Assembly (NCBI GenBank): GCA_030595835.1
Contig: JAUVLG010000025.1
Coordinates: forward strand, 1 to 33,217
DNA length: 33,217 nt
Source of the DNA: Candidatus Eiseniibacteriota bacterium
Lineage (GTDB): Bacteria > Joyebacterota > Joyebacteria > Joyebacterales > Joyebacteraceae
Direction of reading: 5' to 3'
This document shows, piece after piece, positions 17,972 to 26,413 of the stretch. The first letter of the stretch is position 1; every line of letters begins with the position of its first letter. Under the pieces are notes generated by a model. The model had not been told where the DNA came from, ran no database searches, and saw only the letters and a list, made by a program, of their open reading frames with translations. Both the position numbers and the translations under genes were made by a program.

Positions 17972-18895
17972 CTACGCCTTCTCGTACTCCCGCTTGATCA
18001 ACTGGATGTCGTCCCAGATCGGTCGCTTGTACTTGGGGTCCCTCAGAGCGGCCGCCGGGTGGTACGTCGGGATGACCTTGACGTTACCTTCCACGTAGAT
18101 CTTCCCTCGCAGACTTCCCATCGAACCGCGGATACCCAGCAGCGTCTGCGTCGCGGGCAGCCCCAGCGTGCAGATGACCCTCGGATCGATCAGCGCGACC
18201 TGCCTGCCCAGATACGGGATGCAGGCCTCGATCTCGTTGGTGAACGGCGTGCGGTTGCCCGGCGGCCTGCACTTGATGATGTTGGCGATGTAGACGTCGT
18301 CGCGCTCGATCCCGGCGGCCTCAAGGATCTTGTTGAGAAGCTGTCCCGATCTCCCCACGAACGGGACCCCCTGGATGTCCTCATCACGACCGGGCGCCTC
18401 GCCCACGAACAGCAGGCGCGCATTCGGGTTGCCGGCGCCGAAGACCACGTTCGTGCGACCGCCGGCCAGCTCGCAGTTCTGGCAGACGACCGCCCTGGCC
18501 TCGACCTCCTCAAGCGTCGTGCACGTCTCAAGCCCCGCGGACTTGGCGAACATGTCGCTCGTGGTTGCCTTGCTAGAGAACGCGAACTTCGCGCTGATGA
18601 TCTCGGGCTCCGGGATGTCGGGGGCCGAAGGTGCCGCGGTGGAGGCCGAAGGTGCCGCAGCCGTATCGGGGGTCTTCATGGTCGAGTCGGCCCTGGGAGC
18701 ATCCGCGGGGGACGCCGTAGCAGCTGCGCTCGACTCCGGAGCAGGCCCGGCCGGGGAAGCTGACCTGGAGGTGCGCTCTCCTCTGAGACTCCGCACGTCA
18801 CCAGGCGGCAGGTAGACCTCCGTCTCGCCTGCTTCACTGAGCTGCCTGAAGTACTCCGCCGCAAGCTTCTTGGCCCCGTCACCTCTGTTGGCCAT
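17972..18895 (-). CDS. Family 4 uracil-DNA glycosylase with Ala/Pro/Ser-rich linker
   Basis: VCQNCELAGGRTNVVFGAGNPNARLLFVGEAPGRDEDIQGVPFVGRSGQLL, IIKCRPPGNRTP, HPAAALR. Confidence 0.93.
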   Translation of the reverse strand: MANRGDGAKKLAAEYFRQLSEAGETEVYLPPGDVRSLRGERTSRSASPAGPAPESSAAATASPADAPRADSTMKTPDTAAAPSASTAAPSAPDIPEPEIISAKFAFSSKATTSDMFAKSAGLETCTTLEEVEARAVVCQNCELAGGRTNVVFGAGNPNARLLFVGEAPGRDEDIQGVPFVGRSGQLLNKILEAAGIERDDVYIANIIKCRPPGNRTPFTNEIEACIPYLGRQVALIDPRVICTLGLPATQTLLGIRGSMGSLRGKIYVEGNVKVIPTYHPAAALRDPKYKRPIWDDIQLIKREYEKA

Positions 18896-20144
18896 CTATC
18901 TTCCCCCACCCCAGTTCGCGAATGGCGAACGTCAGGATGACATCTGCAAGCTCGTGCTTGGAGGTCTTGCCCACGCTCTCCTCCAGCCCGGTCCGCCCGA
19001 TGATGGTGGCGATGTTCGTGTCCGTACCGAAGCCGGCGCCCTCGATCATCGGATTGTTGACCACAACAAGGTCCAGGTTCTTCTCTTCGAGCTTCTTCCT
19101 GGCGTTGGGCAACTCGTCCCGGGTCTCCACGGCGAACCCCACCACGCCCTGTCCCAGCTGCTTCTTACTCGCGACCTCACTCAGGATGTCCTCGGTGCGG
19201 ACGAGTTGGATGTTCAGGATGTCCGCGCGCTTCTTGATCTTGTGCTCCGCGACCTCCTCGGGACGGTAGTCCGCCGGGGCGGCCGCCATGACGAGCAGGT
19301 TGAGCTCCGGAAGCTCCGTAAGGACGGCATCCAGCATTTCCCTGGTCGTACCCACGCGGACGAATCTCACGCCGGCGGGCGGTTCGAGCGCCGTCCGTCC
19401 GGAGATAAGAACAACCTGGGCGCCGCGCGACAGCGCGCGCTCAGCCACGGCAAATCCCATCTTGCCCGTCGATGGATTGCCTATGTGTCGCACCGGATCG
19501 ATGGGCTCCTCGGTCGGTCCGGCCGTCACCACCACACGCTTCCCGGCGAGGTCACCGGGCACCATTACGGCGAGCGCCGCGTCGACGATTGTATCGGGGT
19601 CGGCCAGTCGGCCGCGCCCCACGGCGCCGCTGGCGAGCCTGCCTGTCGCAGGCTCAACGACGACGACGCCTCGCTCCTTCAGCGTGCTGATGTTCTCTGA
19701 GACCGCATCCGAGTCCAGCATGTTGACGTTCATCGCGGGCGCGATGAGCACGGGACACGTCATTGCCATGAGCTCGGTCGACAAGAAGTCATCGGCGATC
19801 CCGCCGGCCATCTTACCGATGATGTTGGCAGTTGCCGGAGCAACGATGGCAAGATCCGCCGCCTCTCCGAGCCTGACGTGCATGAGTCGCTCGGTCCCCG
19901 AGACGGCCTCCTCCAGATCCGCCACCCCCACCTTGCTGTCCGGCCACATGCTGACGACGACCTCGTTGCCGGAGAGCGTCTCGAACGTCAGGGGCGCGAT
20001 GAACCGCGTCGCGTTCTCCGTCATCACGACGATGACGTTGGCGCCCAGAGACGTCAGTCTACTGACGATGTGCGGGGTCTTGAACGCCGCGATGCTGCCC
20101 GTGACACCCAGCACAACCGTCTTCCCTGCAAGCAGCTTGTCCAT
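18879..20144 (-). CDS. coaBC: Bifunctional phosphopantothenoylcysteine decarboxylase / phosphopantothenate--cysteine ligase
   Basis: GKTVVLGVTGSIAAFKTPHIVSRL, APAMNVNML, VVVTAGPTEEPIDPVRHIGNPSTGKMG. Confidence 0.97.
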   Translation of the reverse strand: MDKLLAGKTVVLGVTGSIAAFKTPHIVSRLTSLGANVIVVMTENATRFIAPLTFETLSGNEVVVSMWPDSKVGVADLEEAVSGTERLMHVRLGEAADLAIVAPATANIIGKMAGGIADDFLSTELMAMTCPVLIAPAMNVNMLDSDAVSENISTLKERGVVVVEPATGRLASGAVGRGRLADPDTIVDAALAVMVPGDLAGKRVVVTAGPTEEPIDPVRHIGNPSTGKMGFAVAERALSRGAQVVLISGRTALEPPAGVRFVRVGTTREMLDAVLTELPELNLLVMAAAPADYRPEEVAEHKIKKRADILNIQLVRTEDILSEVASKKQLGQGVVGFAVETRDELPNARKKLEEKNLDLVVVNNPMIEGAGFGTDTNIATIIGRTGLEESVGKTSKHELADVILTFAIRELGWGKIDGQQR

Positions 20145-20161
20145 TCGAAGGTGTCTCCGGA

Positions 20162-20392
20162 CTACTCGTCGTCGAGGTCTTCGACGACCTCTTCCTCGGG
20201 CTCGGTGAATTCATAAGTGACTTCACCGTCGGTGATAAGCTTGAGTGCGAGCGAGGTCACCTTGGCGTCCGCGTCCGGCCGCTGGTCGGGATGCATCGCC
20301 TGAAGACGCCGCGCGACCTTCGCCGCGAGCATTGCGCCCAGGTACTCGTTCTTCGCATACTTGAGGAGATTGCCCTTCTTGAGCGGATCCAT
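20162..20392 (-). CDS. rpoZ: DNA-directed RNA polymerase omega subunit
   Basis: Small ORF NEYLGAMLAAKVARRLQ between gmk and coaBC; acidic C-terminus. Confidence 0.85.
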   Translation of the reverse strand: MDPLKKGNLLKYAKNEYLGAMLAAKVARRLQAMHPDQRPDADAKVTSLALKLITDGEVTYEFTEPEEEVVEDLDDE

Positions 20393-20428
20393 CGCTGCCC
20401 TCCGTCTGTCAGCCCGCCGCCTCGTTCA

Positions 20429-21013
20429 CTACGAGGCCGGTTCGGACTTGGCCTGTCGTTCCTTCGCGATTATTTCCAATGTCTCCCGGACGGCCGCGTC
20501 CAGGTCGTCGTTCACTACCCTGTAGTCGTATCTGTCAGCCCAGTCAAGCTCGCCGATCGCATTCCGAAGGCGCGTCTCTATGACGTCCGCATCATCCGTC
20601 GCTCTGCTGCGCAGCCTGGTCTCGAGAATCTCGCGCGACGGCGGCAGAATGAAGATGAGAACGCTCTCGGGGTACAGCTTCTTGATCGACATCCCACCCT
20701 GGACGTCGACGTCCATCAACACGTTCTTCCCGGCCGCGGTGACCTCCTCGATGGCGCACTTGCGCGTACCGTAGCGGAAGTCATGCACCACCGCCCACTC
20801 TGCGAGCTCTCCGGTCTCGACAAGCTCGTCGAACAGCTCGTCCAACACGAACTCGTAGTGCGCGCGGTTCTGCTCGTTGTGCCTCGGCGGGCGCGTCGTG
20901 ACCGATACCGAGTAAGTGGTGCCGGGATCCTCCTCGAGCACCCTCCTCGCGATGGTTGTCTTGCCGACACCCGAGGGGCCGGTCACAACGATAGGGAAAG
21001 CCGTACGGTTCAC
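20429..21013 (-). CDS. gmk: Guanylate kinase
   Basis: IVVTGPSGVGKTTIARRVLEEDPGTTYSVSVTTRPPRHNEQNRAHYEFV; GTG start chosen. Confidence 0.96.
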   Translation of the reverse strand: MNRTAFPIVVTGPSGVGKTTIARRVLEEDPGTTYSVSVTTRPPRHNEQNRAHYEFVLDELFDELVETGELAEWAVVHDFRYGTRKCAIEEVTAAGKNVLMDVDVQGGMSIKKLYPESVLIFILPPSREILETRLRSRATDDADVIETRLRNAIGELDWADRYDYRVVNDDLDAAVRETLEIIAKERQAKSEPAS

Positions 21014-21047
21014 TCCATCCTCCGGCGGCCGTGGCAGGTATCCGTCA

Positions 21048-21308
21048 TTAGGAATCCGAGTGATCGTCGCGGCCCTCGAGCCTCTGCGTGATGGTCTCGG
21101 CCGCAACCGCGGACAGAACGATATGGTCGCTGTCGGTGACGATGACCGCGCGGGTCCTTCGGCCCTGCGTCGCGTCGACCAGCTTCCCGGTCTCGCGCGC
21201 GTGGTCCTTGAGCCGCTTCACCGGCGCGGAACCGGGTGTGATAATAGCCACGACCCGTTCCGACGCCACCACGTTGCCAAAACCGATATTCAGGAGAAGG
21301 TTCTTCAA
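21048..21308 (-). CDS. remA: RemA family (DUF370) protein
   Basis: [68 protein letters not shown] start preceded by GGAGGT. Confidence 0.92.
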   Translation of the reverse strand: MKNLLLNIGFGNVVASERVVAIITPGSAPVKRLKDHARETGKLVDATQGRRTRAVIVTDSDHIVLSAVAAETITQRLEGRDDHSDS

Positions 21309-21321
21309 CCCCGGACCTCCA

Positions 21322-22197
21322 TCACTCCACGTTCTGGACCTGCTCGCGGAGCTTCTCGATTTCTTCCTTGAGCAACAGCACGGGACCGGTGACGCCGACG
21401 TCGCCGCCCTTGGATCCGATCGTGTTTGCTTCTCTGAGCATCTCCTGCACGAGGAAATTGAACCTCTTGCCGACGGGCTCGTCCGCACTCAGACACTCGC
21501 GCGATTGCGAGACGTGCACCTTCAGCCTCACGACCTCCTCGGTGTAGTCGGCGCGCTCGGCGGCAATGGCAACCTCCTGCGCGAGGCGCGTCTCGTCCAC
21601 GGGGACGGACCCGTCGAGGAGCTTCGATATCCGGGCGGTGAGCCGGTCCTTCATCGCCTCGGCGGCGTGGCCGGAGAACTCATCCAGCCCGATAACGATC
21701 CCGTCGATGGCGTCGAGCCGTCCCGCCAGTTCCTCACCGAGTTCGGCTCCCTCTGCTTCGCGCATCGCGAGGAGCCCGCTCAGCGCCTCCGACACCACTG
21801 GCTCGAGGGACGACCAGACCTCATCCGCGCCGGAGACATCGCCGCTCTGCTCGAAGATCTGCGGGAATCGCGTGATGACAGAGAGGTTCACCTCACCGGG
21901 GACGGAGAGCTCCTCACCGAGCAGTCTGAGCTGCTTGGTGAGCTCGTGCGCCGCCTGGATGTTCACGGAAGGGGTCTCGTCCGCCGCGCTCTTCCACTCA
22001 ATGTAGACGGTGACCCGACCGCGGGCCAGTACCGACTCGACAAGCTTGCGGATCTTGTCCTCTACACGAAGCATCGTGCGGGGGGCCTTGATCTGCACGT
22101 CGAGGAACCGCTGATTGACAGAGCGCACCTCCACCCTGATACGCCGGTCCTCTCCGGTCCTCTCCGAACATCCGTAGCCGGTCATGCTCCTGAGCAC
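21322..22197 (-). CDS. yicC: YicC family protein (YicC-like endoribonuclease)
   Basis: [12 protein letters not shown] ... [15 protein letters not shown]-terminal [19 protein letters not shown]-type motif ([22 protein letters not shown]); GTG start with AAGGAGG. Confidence 0.95.
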   Translation of the reverse strand: MLRSMTGYGCSERTGEDRRIRVEVRSVNQRFLDVQIKAPRTMLRVEDKIRKLVESVLARGRVTVYIEWKSAADETPSVNIQAAHELTKQLRLLGEELSVPGEVNLSVITRFPQIFEQSGDVSGADEVWSSLEPVVSEALSGLLAMREAEGAELGEELAGRLDAIDGIVIGLDEFSGHAAEAMKDRLTARISKLLDGSVPVDETRLAQEVAIAAERADYTEEVVRLKVHVSQSRECLSADEPVGKRFNFLVQEMLREANTIGSKGGDVGVTGPVLLLKEEIEKLREQVQNVE

Positions 22198-22234
22198 AGG
22201 TTTCCCTCCTTCTGGGTTATTACGATAACTACGT

Positions 22235-22263
22235 ACTATACTTCCTGAGTCCGGGCCAGTCAA
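22235..22263 (-). promoter_or_regulatory. sigma70-type promoter for the yicC-remA-gmk-rpoZ-coaBC-udg unit
   Basis: Minus strand TTGACT (22263..22258) - 17 nt - TATAGT (22240..22235). Confidence 0.8.
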
Positions 22264-22460
22264 CGAAATCCCGAGCTTTCGGGCGATTTCGGGCGATTGC
22301 GCGGCCGCACTAACAACCGTTGGTGCAGCCTCTGGACTGCGCCCCTCACCTGCCGTAGACTGTAGGCTTGTTCAGAGGCTCGAAGCGCATCGTGTCCAAC
22401 CGGCGCGAGTTCACGGGGGATGCCCCTGCTGCCTGCGGCGCACCACCACTGGAGCACTAC

Positions 22461-23876
22461 TTGGACTCCACAACAGCACGGAAGCTCATCGCTGAGATCG
22501 GCCCGCAAGTGGTCGGGGCCAAGGTCGCTGCCGTCCTGGCGCCCGGCGCCGACTGCCTGATCCTTGAGCTGTCCGGCGAGCGCCGCCTGTTCTTCGGCGC
22601 CGTCACGTTGAAGGCGCTGCCGATCCTCTTCCTTCTGAACGACTCCACGCTCTTACCCGCGCCGGGGCGCGCGGGCGTGCCGCCCTTCGCGGCGCAACTG
22701 CGCGGCTCCACGATCGTATCTCTCGCCCCGCTCGATGACCGGCCCGGAGCCGTCGTCCACATCAGATGGACCAGCCAGGCGGGCCGCACGATCGAGAAAC
22801 GGCTGACCGTCGACCTCGGGCGCAATCCGTCACTGTCTCTCACGGACGCGCGTGCCGAGGAAGTGTCCGCGACCCCCAAGACCGCCGCCACGGCGCCGAC
22901 CGTCGCCAGGTGGCATGACGACCGAGGCAGACCGCACGCCAGGCTGTCCTCGGAGGACCGCAATGAGCCCGCGGAAAAGACCCACAGATTTGAATCGCTG
23001 AACGCCGCCGCCTGCTTCATGTTCACCGAGCTGTGGCCGGAGCTGAACCTGACGCGACGCCGTGACGCGCTCGAACGGATCGTCGAGCGCCGCCTCAAGC
23101 GAACGCGCCGCGCGATGGACAAGGTCCAGATCGAGATCGATGACTCCGGGAACGCCGACCAGTACCGGCACATGGGTCAGCTGCTGCTGACGCGTCAGGC
23201 CGAGATCGGACGGGGAAAGACCAGCGTCACTCTCACGGACTACGACGGTGAGACACCCGTCGTGATCGAACTCGACCCCAGGCTCGGTCCGCAGCAGAAC
23301 GCCGAGACCTTCTTCCGGCGCGCACGCAAAGCTGAGCGCAGGAGCGAACGGGCGCCCGTCCGTCTGGGAGAGCTGGAAGAAAAGGCCGAGGATTTCCAGA
23401 GAGTGGCCGAGTCGCTCGCCGGCGCGTCACCCGATGACATCACCGTGCTCGAGGAGCGCTTTCTGCCGACCCGGCCTGTGGTCTCGGATAGGAAGGCGCC
23501 GAAGGAACGCGTCAGATTCAGGACCTACAGGATCTCGGGCGGCTGGGAGGTCCTGGTCGGGAAATCGAACCAGGACAATGATCTTCTGACCCACAAGATG
23601 GCGCGTCCTGACGACCTGTGGTTCCACGCGCGGCAGGTCGCCGGCTCGCACGTCGTTCTAAGGAAGTCCGGGCACAAGGCGGAGCCGGACAAGCAGGCCA
23701 TTCTTGAGGCAGCCGCGATAGCGGCGTTCCACAGCAAGGCCGGCAAGTCCTCGAAGGTCTCAGTCTGCTACACCGAGAAGCGGCACGTGAGAAAGGTGCG
23801 CGGTGGCAAGCCCGGGCTGGCCGCCGTTGCGCGAGAGAAGGTCGTTCTGGTGAGGCCGAAGCTACCTGAGAGCTGA
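22461..23876 (+). CDS. rqcH: NFACT family protein (RqcH / FbpA-like)
   Basis: NFACT-N start LDSTTARKLIAEIGPQVVGAKVAAV, coiled-coil middle, NFACT-R GGWEVLVGKSNQDNDLLTHKMARPDDLWFHARQVAGSHVVLR. TTG start preceded by GGAG. Confidence 0.9.
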   Translation: MDSTTARKLIAEIGPQVVGAKVAAVLAPGADCLILELSGERRLFFGAVTLKALPILFLLNDSTLLPAPGRAGVPPFAAQLRGSTIVSLAPLDDRPGAVVHIRWTSQAGRTIEKRLTVDLGRNPSLSLTDARAEEVSATPKTAATAPTVARWHDDRGRPHARLSSEDRNEPAEKTHRFESLNAAACFMFTELWPELNLTRRRDALERIVERRLKRTRRAMDKVQIEIDDSGNADQYRHMGQLLLTRQAEIGRGKTSVTLTDYDGETPVVIELDPRLGPQQNAETFFRRARKAERRSERAPVRLGELEEKAEDFQRVAESLAGASPDDITVLEERFLPTRPVVSDRKAPKERVRFRTYRISGGWEVLVGKSNQDNDLLTHKMARPDDLWFHARQVAGSHVVLRKSGHKAEPDKQAILEAAAIAAFHSKAGKSSKVSVCYTEKRHVRKVRGGKPGLAAVAREKVVLVRPKLPES

Positions 23877-23927
23877 CGCGCCGGCGCCGGCGGAATCCCG
23901 CGCCTTCGGCGGCACCCACCGCGCCCG

Positions 23928-24326
23928 CTACTCCTCTTCCCTGAACTCCAGCGACACTGAGTTGACACAGTAACGCATACCGGTGGGATCAGGTCCGTCG
24001 GCAAACAGATGGCCGAGGTGCCCGCCGCACCTGGCGCAGAGAACCTCCGTCCGCTCCCGTTCCAGGGAGTGATCGGGCGCCGTGGTCACGCTGTCACGGC
24101 CGACCACCGCCCAGAAGCTGGGCCATCCGCTCCCCGACTCGAACTTCGTCTCCGAACTGAAGAGCTCGTTGCCGCATGCGGCGCAGAGAAACACACCGTC
24201 CTTGCGGAAGCGGTAGTACTCCCCCGAGTCCGGTAGCTCGGTGCCCTTTTCCCGGAGAACTCTGTACTGCTCCCTGGTCAGGAGCTTCTTCCACTCGTCG
24301 TCCGTCTTCAGGATCCGCTCTGGCAT
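23928..24326 (-). CDS. msrB: Peptide-methionine (R)-S-oxide reductase MsrB
   Basis: CAACGNELFSSETKFESGSGWPSF, CARCGGHLGHLFADGP, MRYCVNSVSLEF. Confidence 0.96.
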   Translation of the reverse strand: MPERILKTDDEWKKLLTREQYRVLREKGTELPDSGEYYRFRKDGVFLCAACGNELFSSETKFESGSGWPSFWAVVGRDSVTTAPDHSLERERTEVLCARCGGHLGHLFADGPDPTGMRYCVNSVSLEFREEE

Positions 24327-25006
24327 GACAGCCCCACCTTCTCATCCGCGGCCGTCGTCAGCTCCATCAGTGCGCTGTCCAGTTCCGCAAGCTCAAGACT
24401 GCCGTCCGCGGCGCGCGCCAGCGGCTTGCCCAGTACGATGAGACACCTCGAGAACGGCCCGGGCAGCATGTACAAGCACCACGTCTGCCGGATCCTCCAC
24501 GACGTGCGCGCGGTCGTCGCGACGGGGATGATGGGGTAACCGAGCTTCTGCGCCAGATAGAGGATCCCGGGCTTCGACTCGTGTGCGGGCCCGCTGGGGC
24601 CGTCCACGGCGAACGCGGCGGAGTACCCGGACTCAAGAGCCCGCTTCATCTCGATCAGCACCCTGGCACCACCGCGCTTGCTCGAACCTCTGACTATGAG
24701 GTAACCCAGTCTGGTCATGATGCCCGCCTGGATCCTGCCGGCCCACGAGAGGTCGGTCATGACGGCTATACCCTGGTGGCGGAATGTCGGGAGCAGCAGG
24801 AACTGCCGCCCGTGCCAGAATGCGTAGAGCACGTTCGTCGGATCGAGCGCAGCGGTCTCCGGGTGAACGTCCCTCTCTATCCGGAGGGTCCGCGCGTACG
24901 CGCGAATCAGCACGCTCGCCAGGGACGAGATGAATCCCACGAACATCTCCGAACGCGTGATGCGACGTCTGAAGCTGCTCAGTCGGGAACGCTTTCGAGC
25001 CATCCG
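24308..25006 (-). CDS. Lysophospholipid acyltransferase family protein (DUF374)
   Basis: NVLYAFWHGRQFLLLPTFRHQGIAVMTDLSWAGRIQAGIMTRLGYLIVRGSSKRGG, AVDGPSGPAHESKPGILYLAQKLGYPIIPV. Confidence 0.9.
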   Translation of the reverse strand, partial: RMARKRSRLSSFRRRITRSEMFVGFISSLASVLIRAYARTLRIERDVHPETAALDPTNVLYAFWHGRQFLLLPTFRHQGIAVMTDLSWAGRIQAGIMTRLGYLIVRGSSKRGGARVLIEMKRALESGYSAAFAVDGPSGPAHESKPGILYLAQKLGYPIIPVATTARTSWRIRQTWCLYMLPGPFSRCLIVLGKPLARAADGSLELAELDSALMELTTAADEKVGLSCQSGS

Positions 25007-25092
25007 GTCTGGCCCTCCTTGCACATGGACCGCGCGCATCGATGGTCGCCGCCCGGCGGCGCTTGTGCGTACCGCCCGCGTGCCTCCGCCCG

Positions 25093-26364
25093 CTAGCCCA
25101 GATCGGCCACGCGACCCATGAAGAGAATGCTGCCCGTGGCGTTGTCACGGATGACGAACAGGAACGGATGGTCTGCCCTGAAGATCGTCTCCCGTTCCAT
25201 TGCCAACCGTGCCATCACCACCGCCGTCGCCGCGGCGGCCTCCGTGCCCTCCTCGTTGACGGCGACAAATGCCTTGTGGAAGACCTTGTCGATCCAGAGG
25301 TCATTGCGGTCGCTCATGCCGGAGAAGTCGGCCCTCCCCTCGAAGAACGCGTCCTGGATGCCGAGTGCCTTCAGGTGACCGGAGATCTCCTCGGTACCCC
25401 ACGTCATCTCGAATCGTGGGAAGTAGACCTTGAGTTTCAGCTCCCGGAGACGACCAGACCAGTCGGATAGCATCTCGGGGGTCAGGCTCGCCTCGAGCAC
25501 CTCAAGGCCTTTCGACCCGCCGGTGCGAGGTAGAAGCACGAGCATCGAGATTTCCTCGCCCACGTAGGGCATCTCCAGCACCTGAACGACGTCGTTCTCG
25601 AGATACTGGAAATCGTCCTTCTGGTACATCATCGGGACGGTCGAATCACCATGGGCCCCGTGGAAGGTGGCTTCAGTAGTCTTCTCTTCATCAAACCTGG
25701 CGGCCCACTGGCCCTTGAAGTAGATGGCGTTCGTCAGCACCAGTACGGTCAATCTATCGACACCGTCCGGGGGAATGAGGTCCTTGATCTTCTCGCGGGT
25801 CTCACCCTCCACCCACTGGTTGATCCTGACCCTCTCCGCCTCCGCGTTGCCCACGAAATCCGCGACGTTGAACCCGCCGCCGAAGTGCCTCTCAATGAGA
25901 TCCAGGAACGACACCTTGAACGGATAGTCGTGCTGCCCCCAGAGACTGTTGGCGATGTGGAGCTCGTAGCCGCGCGTCTCGCGGGAAGCGACCAGGCCCT
26001 CCTGAAGAGCAGCGCACGAGGCGCCCACACGCTCGCGGCTGATGAACTGGGCCGCACTCGGAACGTCCCCCGTCGGGAAGTGCAGCACCGTCGCCATCTC
26101 GTACTCGGTATTGCCCCGCGCACCCGCGGCCGTCATCGTCAGCGCCGTCGAGATGCTGTAGGGCGAGAAGAAGAGGTTGCCGTCCCCGGCCAATCTGCCG
26201 TAGAGATCGAACGCGAACTCGTTCCCGCCGTCGACCAGCGCGCCGATGTCCTCACTGGACGCCTCGGCCGCCGGCTCCTCACTGCCGCATCCGGCCGTAA
26301 TGGGAACGGCCAGCACTGCAAGAACGAGCAGCGAGACCACTCCGCGCGATGTAGTCGCTCTCAT
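25093..26364 (-). CDS. Serpin family lipoprotein (protease inhibitor)
   Basis: Lipobox VPITAGC; NLFFSPYSISTALTMTAAGARGNTEYEM; hinge VNEEGTEAAAATAVVM; ADHPFLFVIRDNATGSILFMGRV. Confidence 0.95.
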   Translation of the reverse strand: MRATTSRGVVSLLVLAVLAVPITAGCGSEEPAAEASSEDIGALVDGGNEFAFDLYGRLAGDGNLFFSPYSISTALTMTAAGARGNTEYEMATVLHFPTGDVPSAAQFISRERVGASCAALQEGLVASRETRGYELHIANSLWGQHDYPFKVSFLDLIERHFGGGFNVADFVGNAEAERVRINQWVEGETREKIKDLIPPDGVDRLTVLVLTNAIYFKGQWAARFDEEKTTEATFHGAHGDSTVPMMYQKDDFQYLENDVVQVLEMPYVGEEISMLVLLPRTGGSKGLEVLEASLTPEMLSDWSGRLRELKLKVYFPRFEMTWGTEEISGHLKALGIQDAFFEGRADFSGMSDRNDLWIDKVFHKAFVAVNEEGTEAAAATAVVMARLAMERETIFRADHPFLFVIRDNATGSILFMGRVADLG

Positions 26365-26413
26365 CTTCGCCCTCCTTCCTTCTGCCCGGACGAACCGAAC
26401 AGAACAGCGTCGG

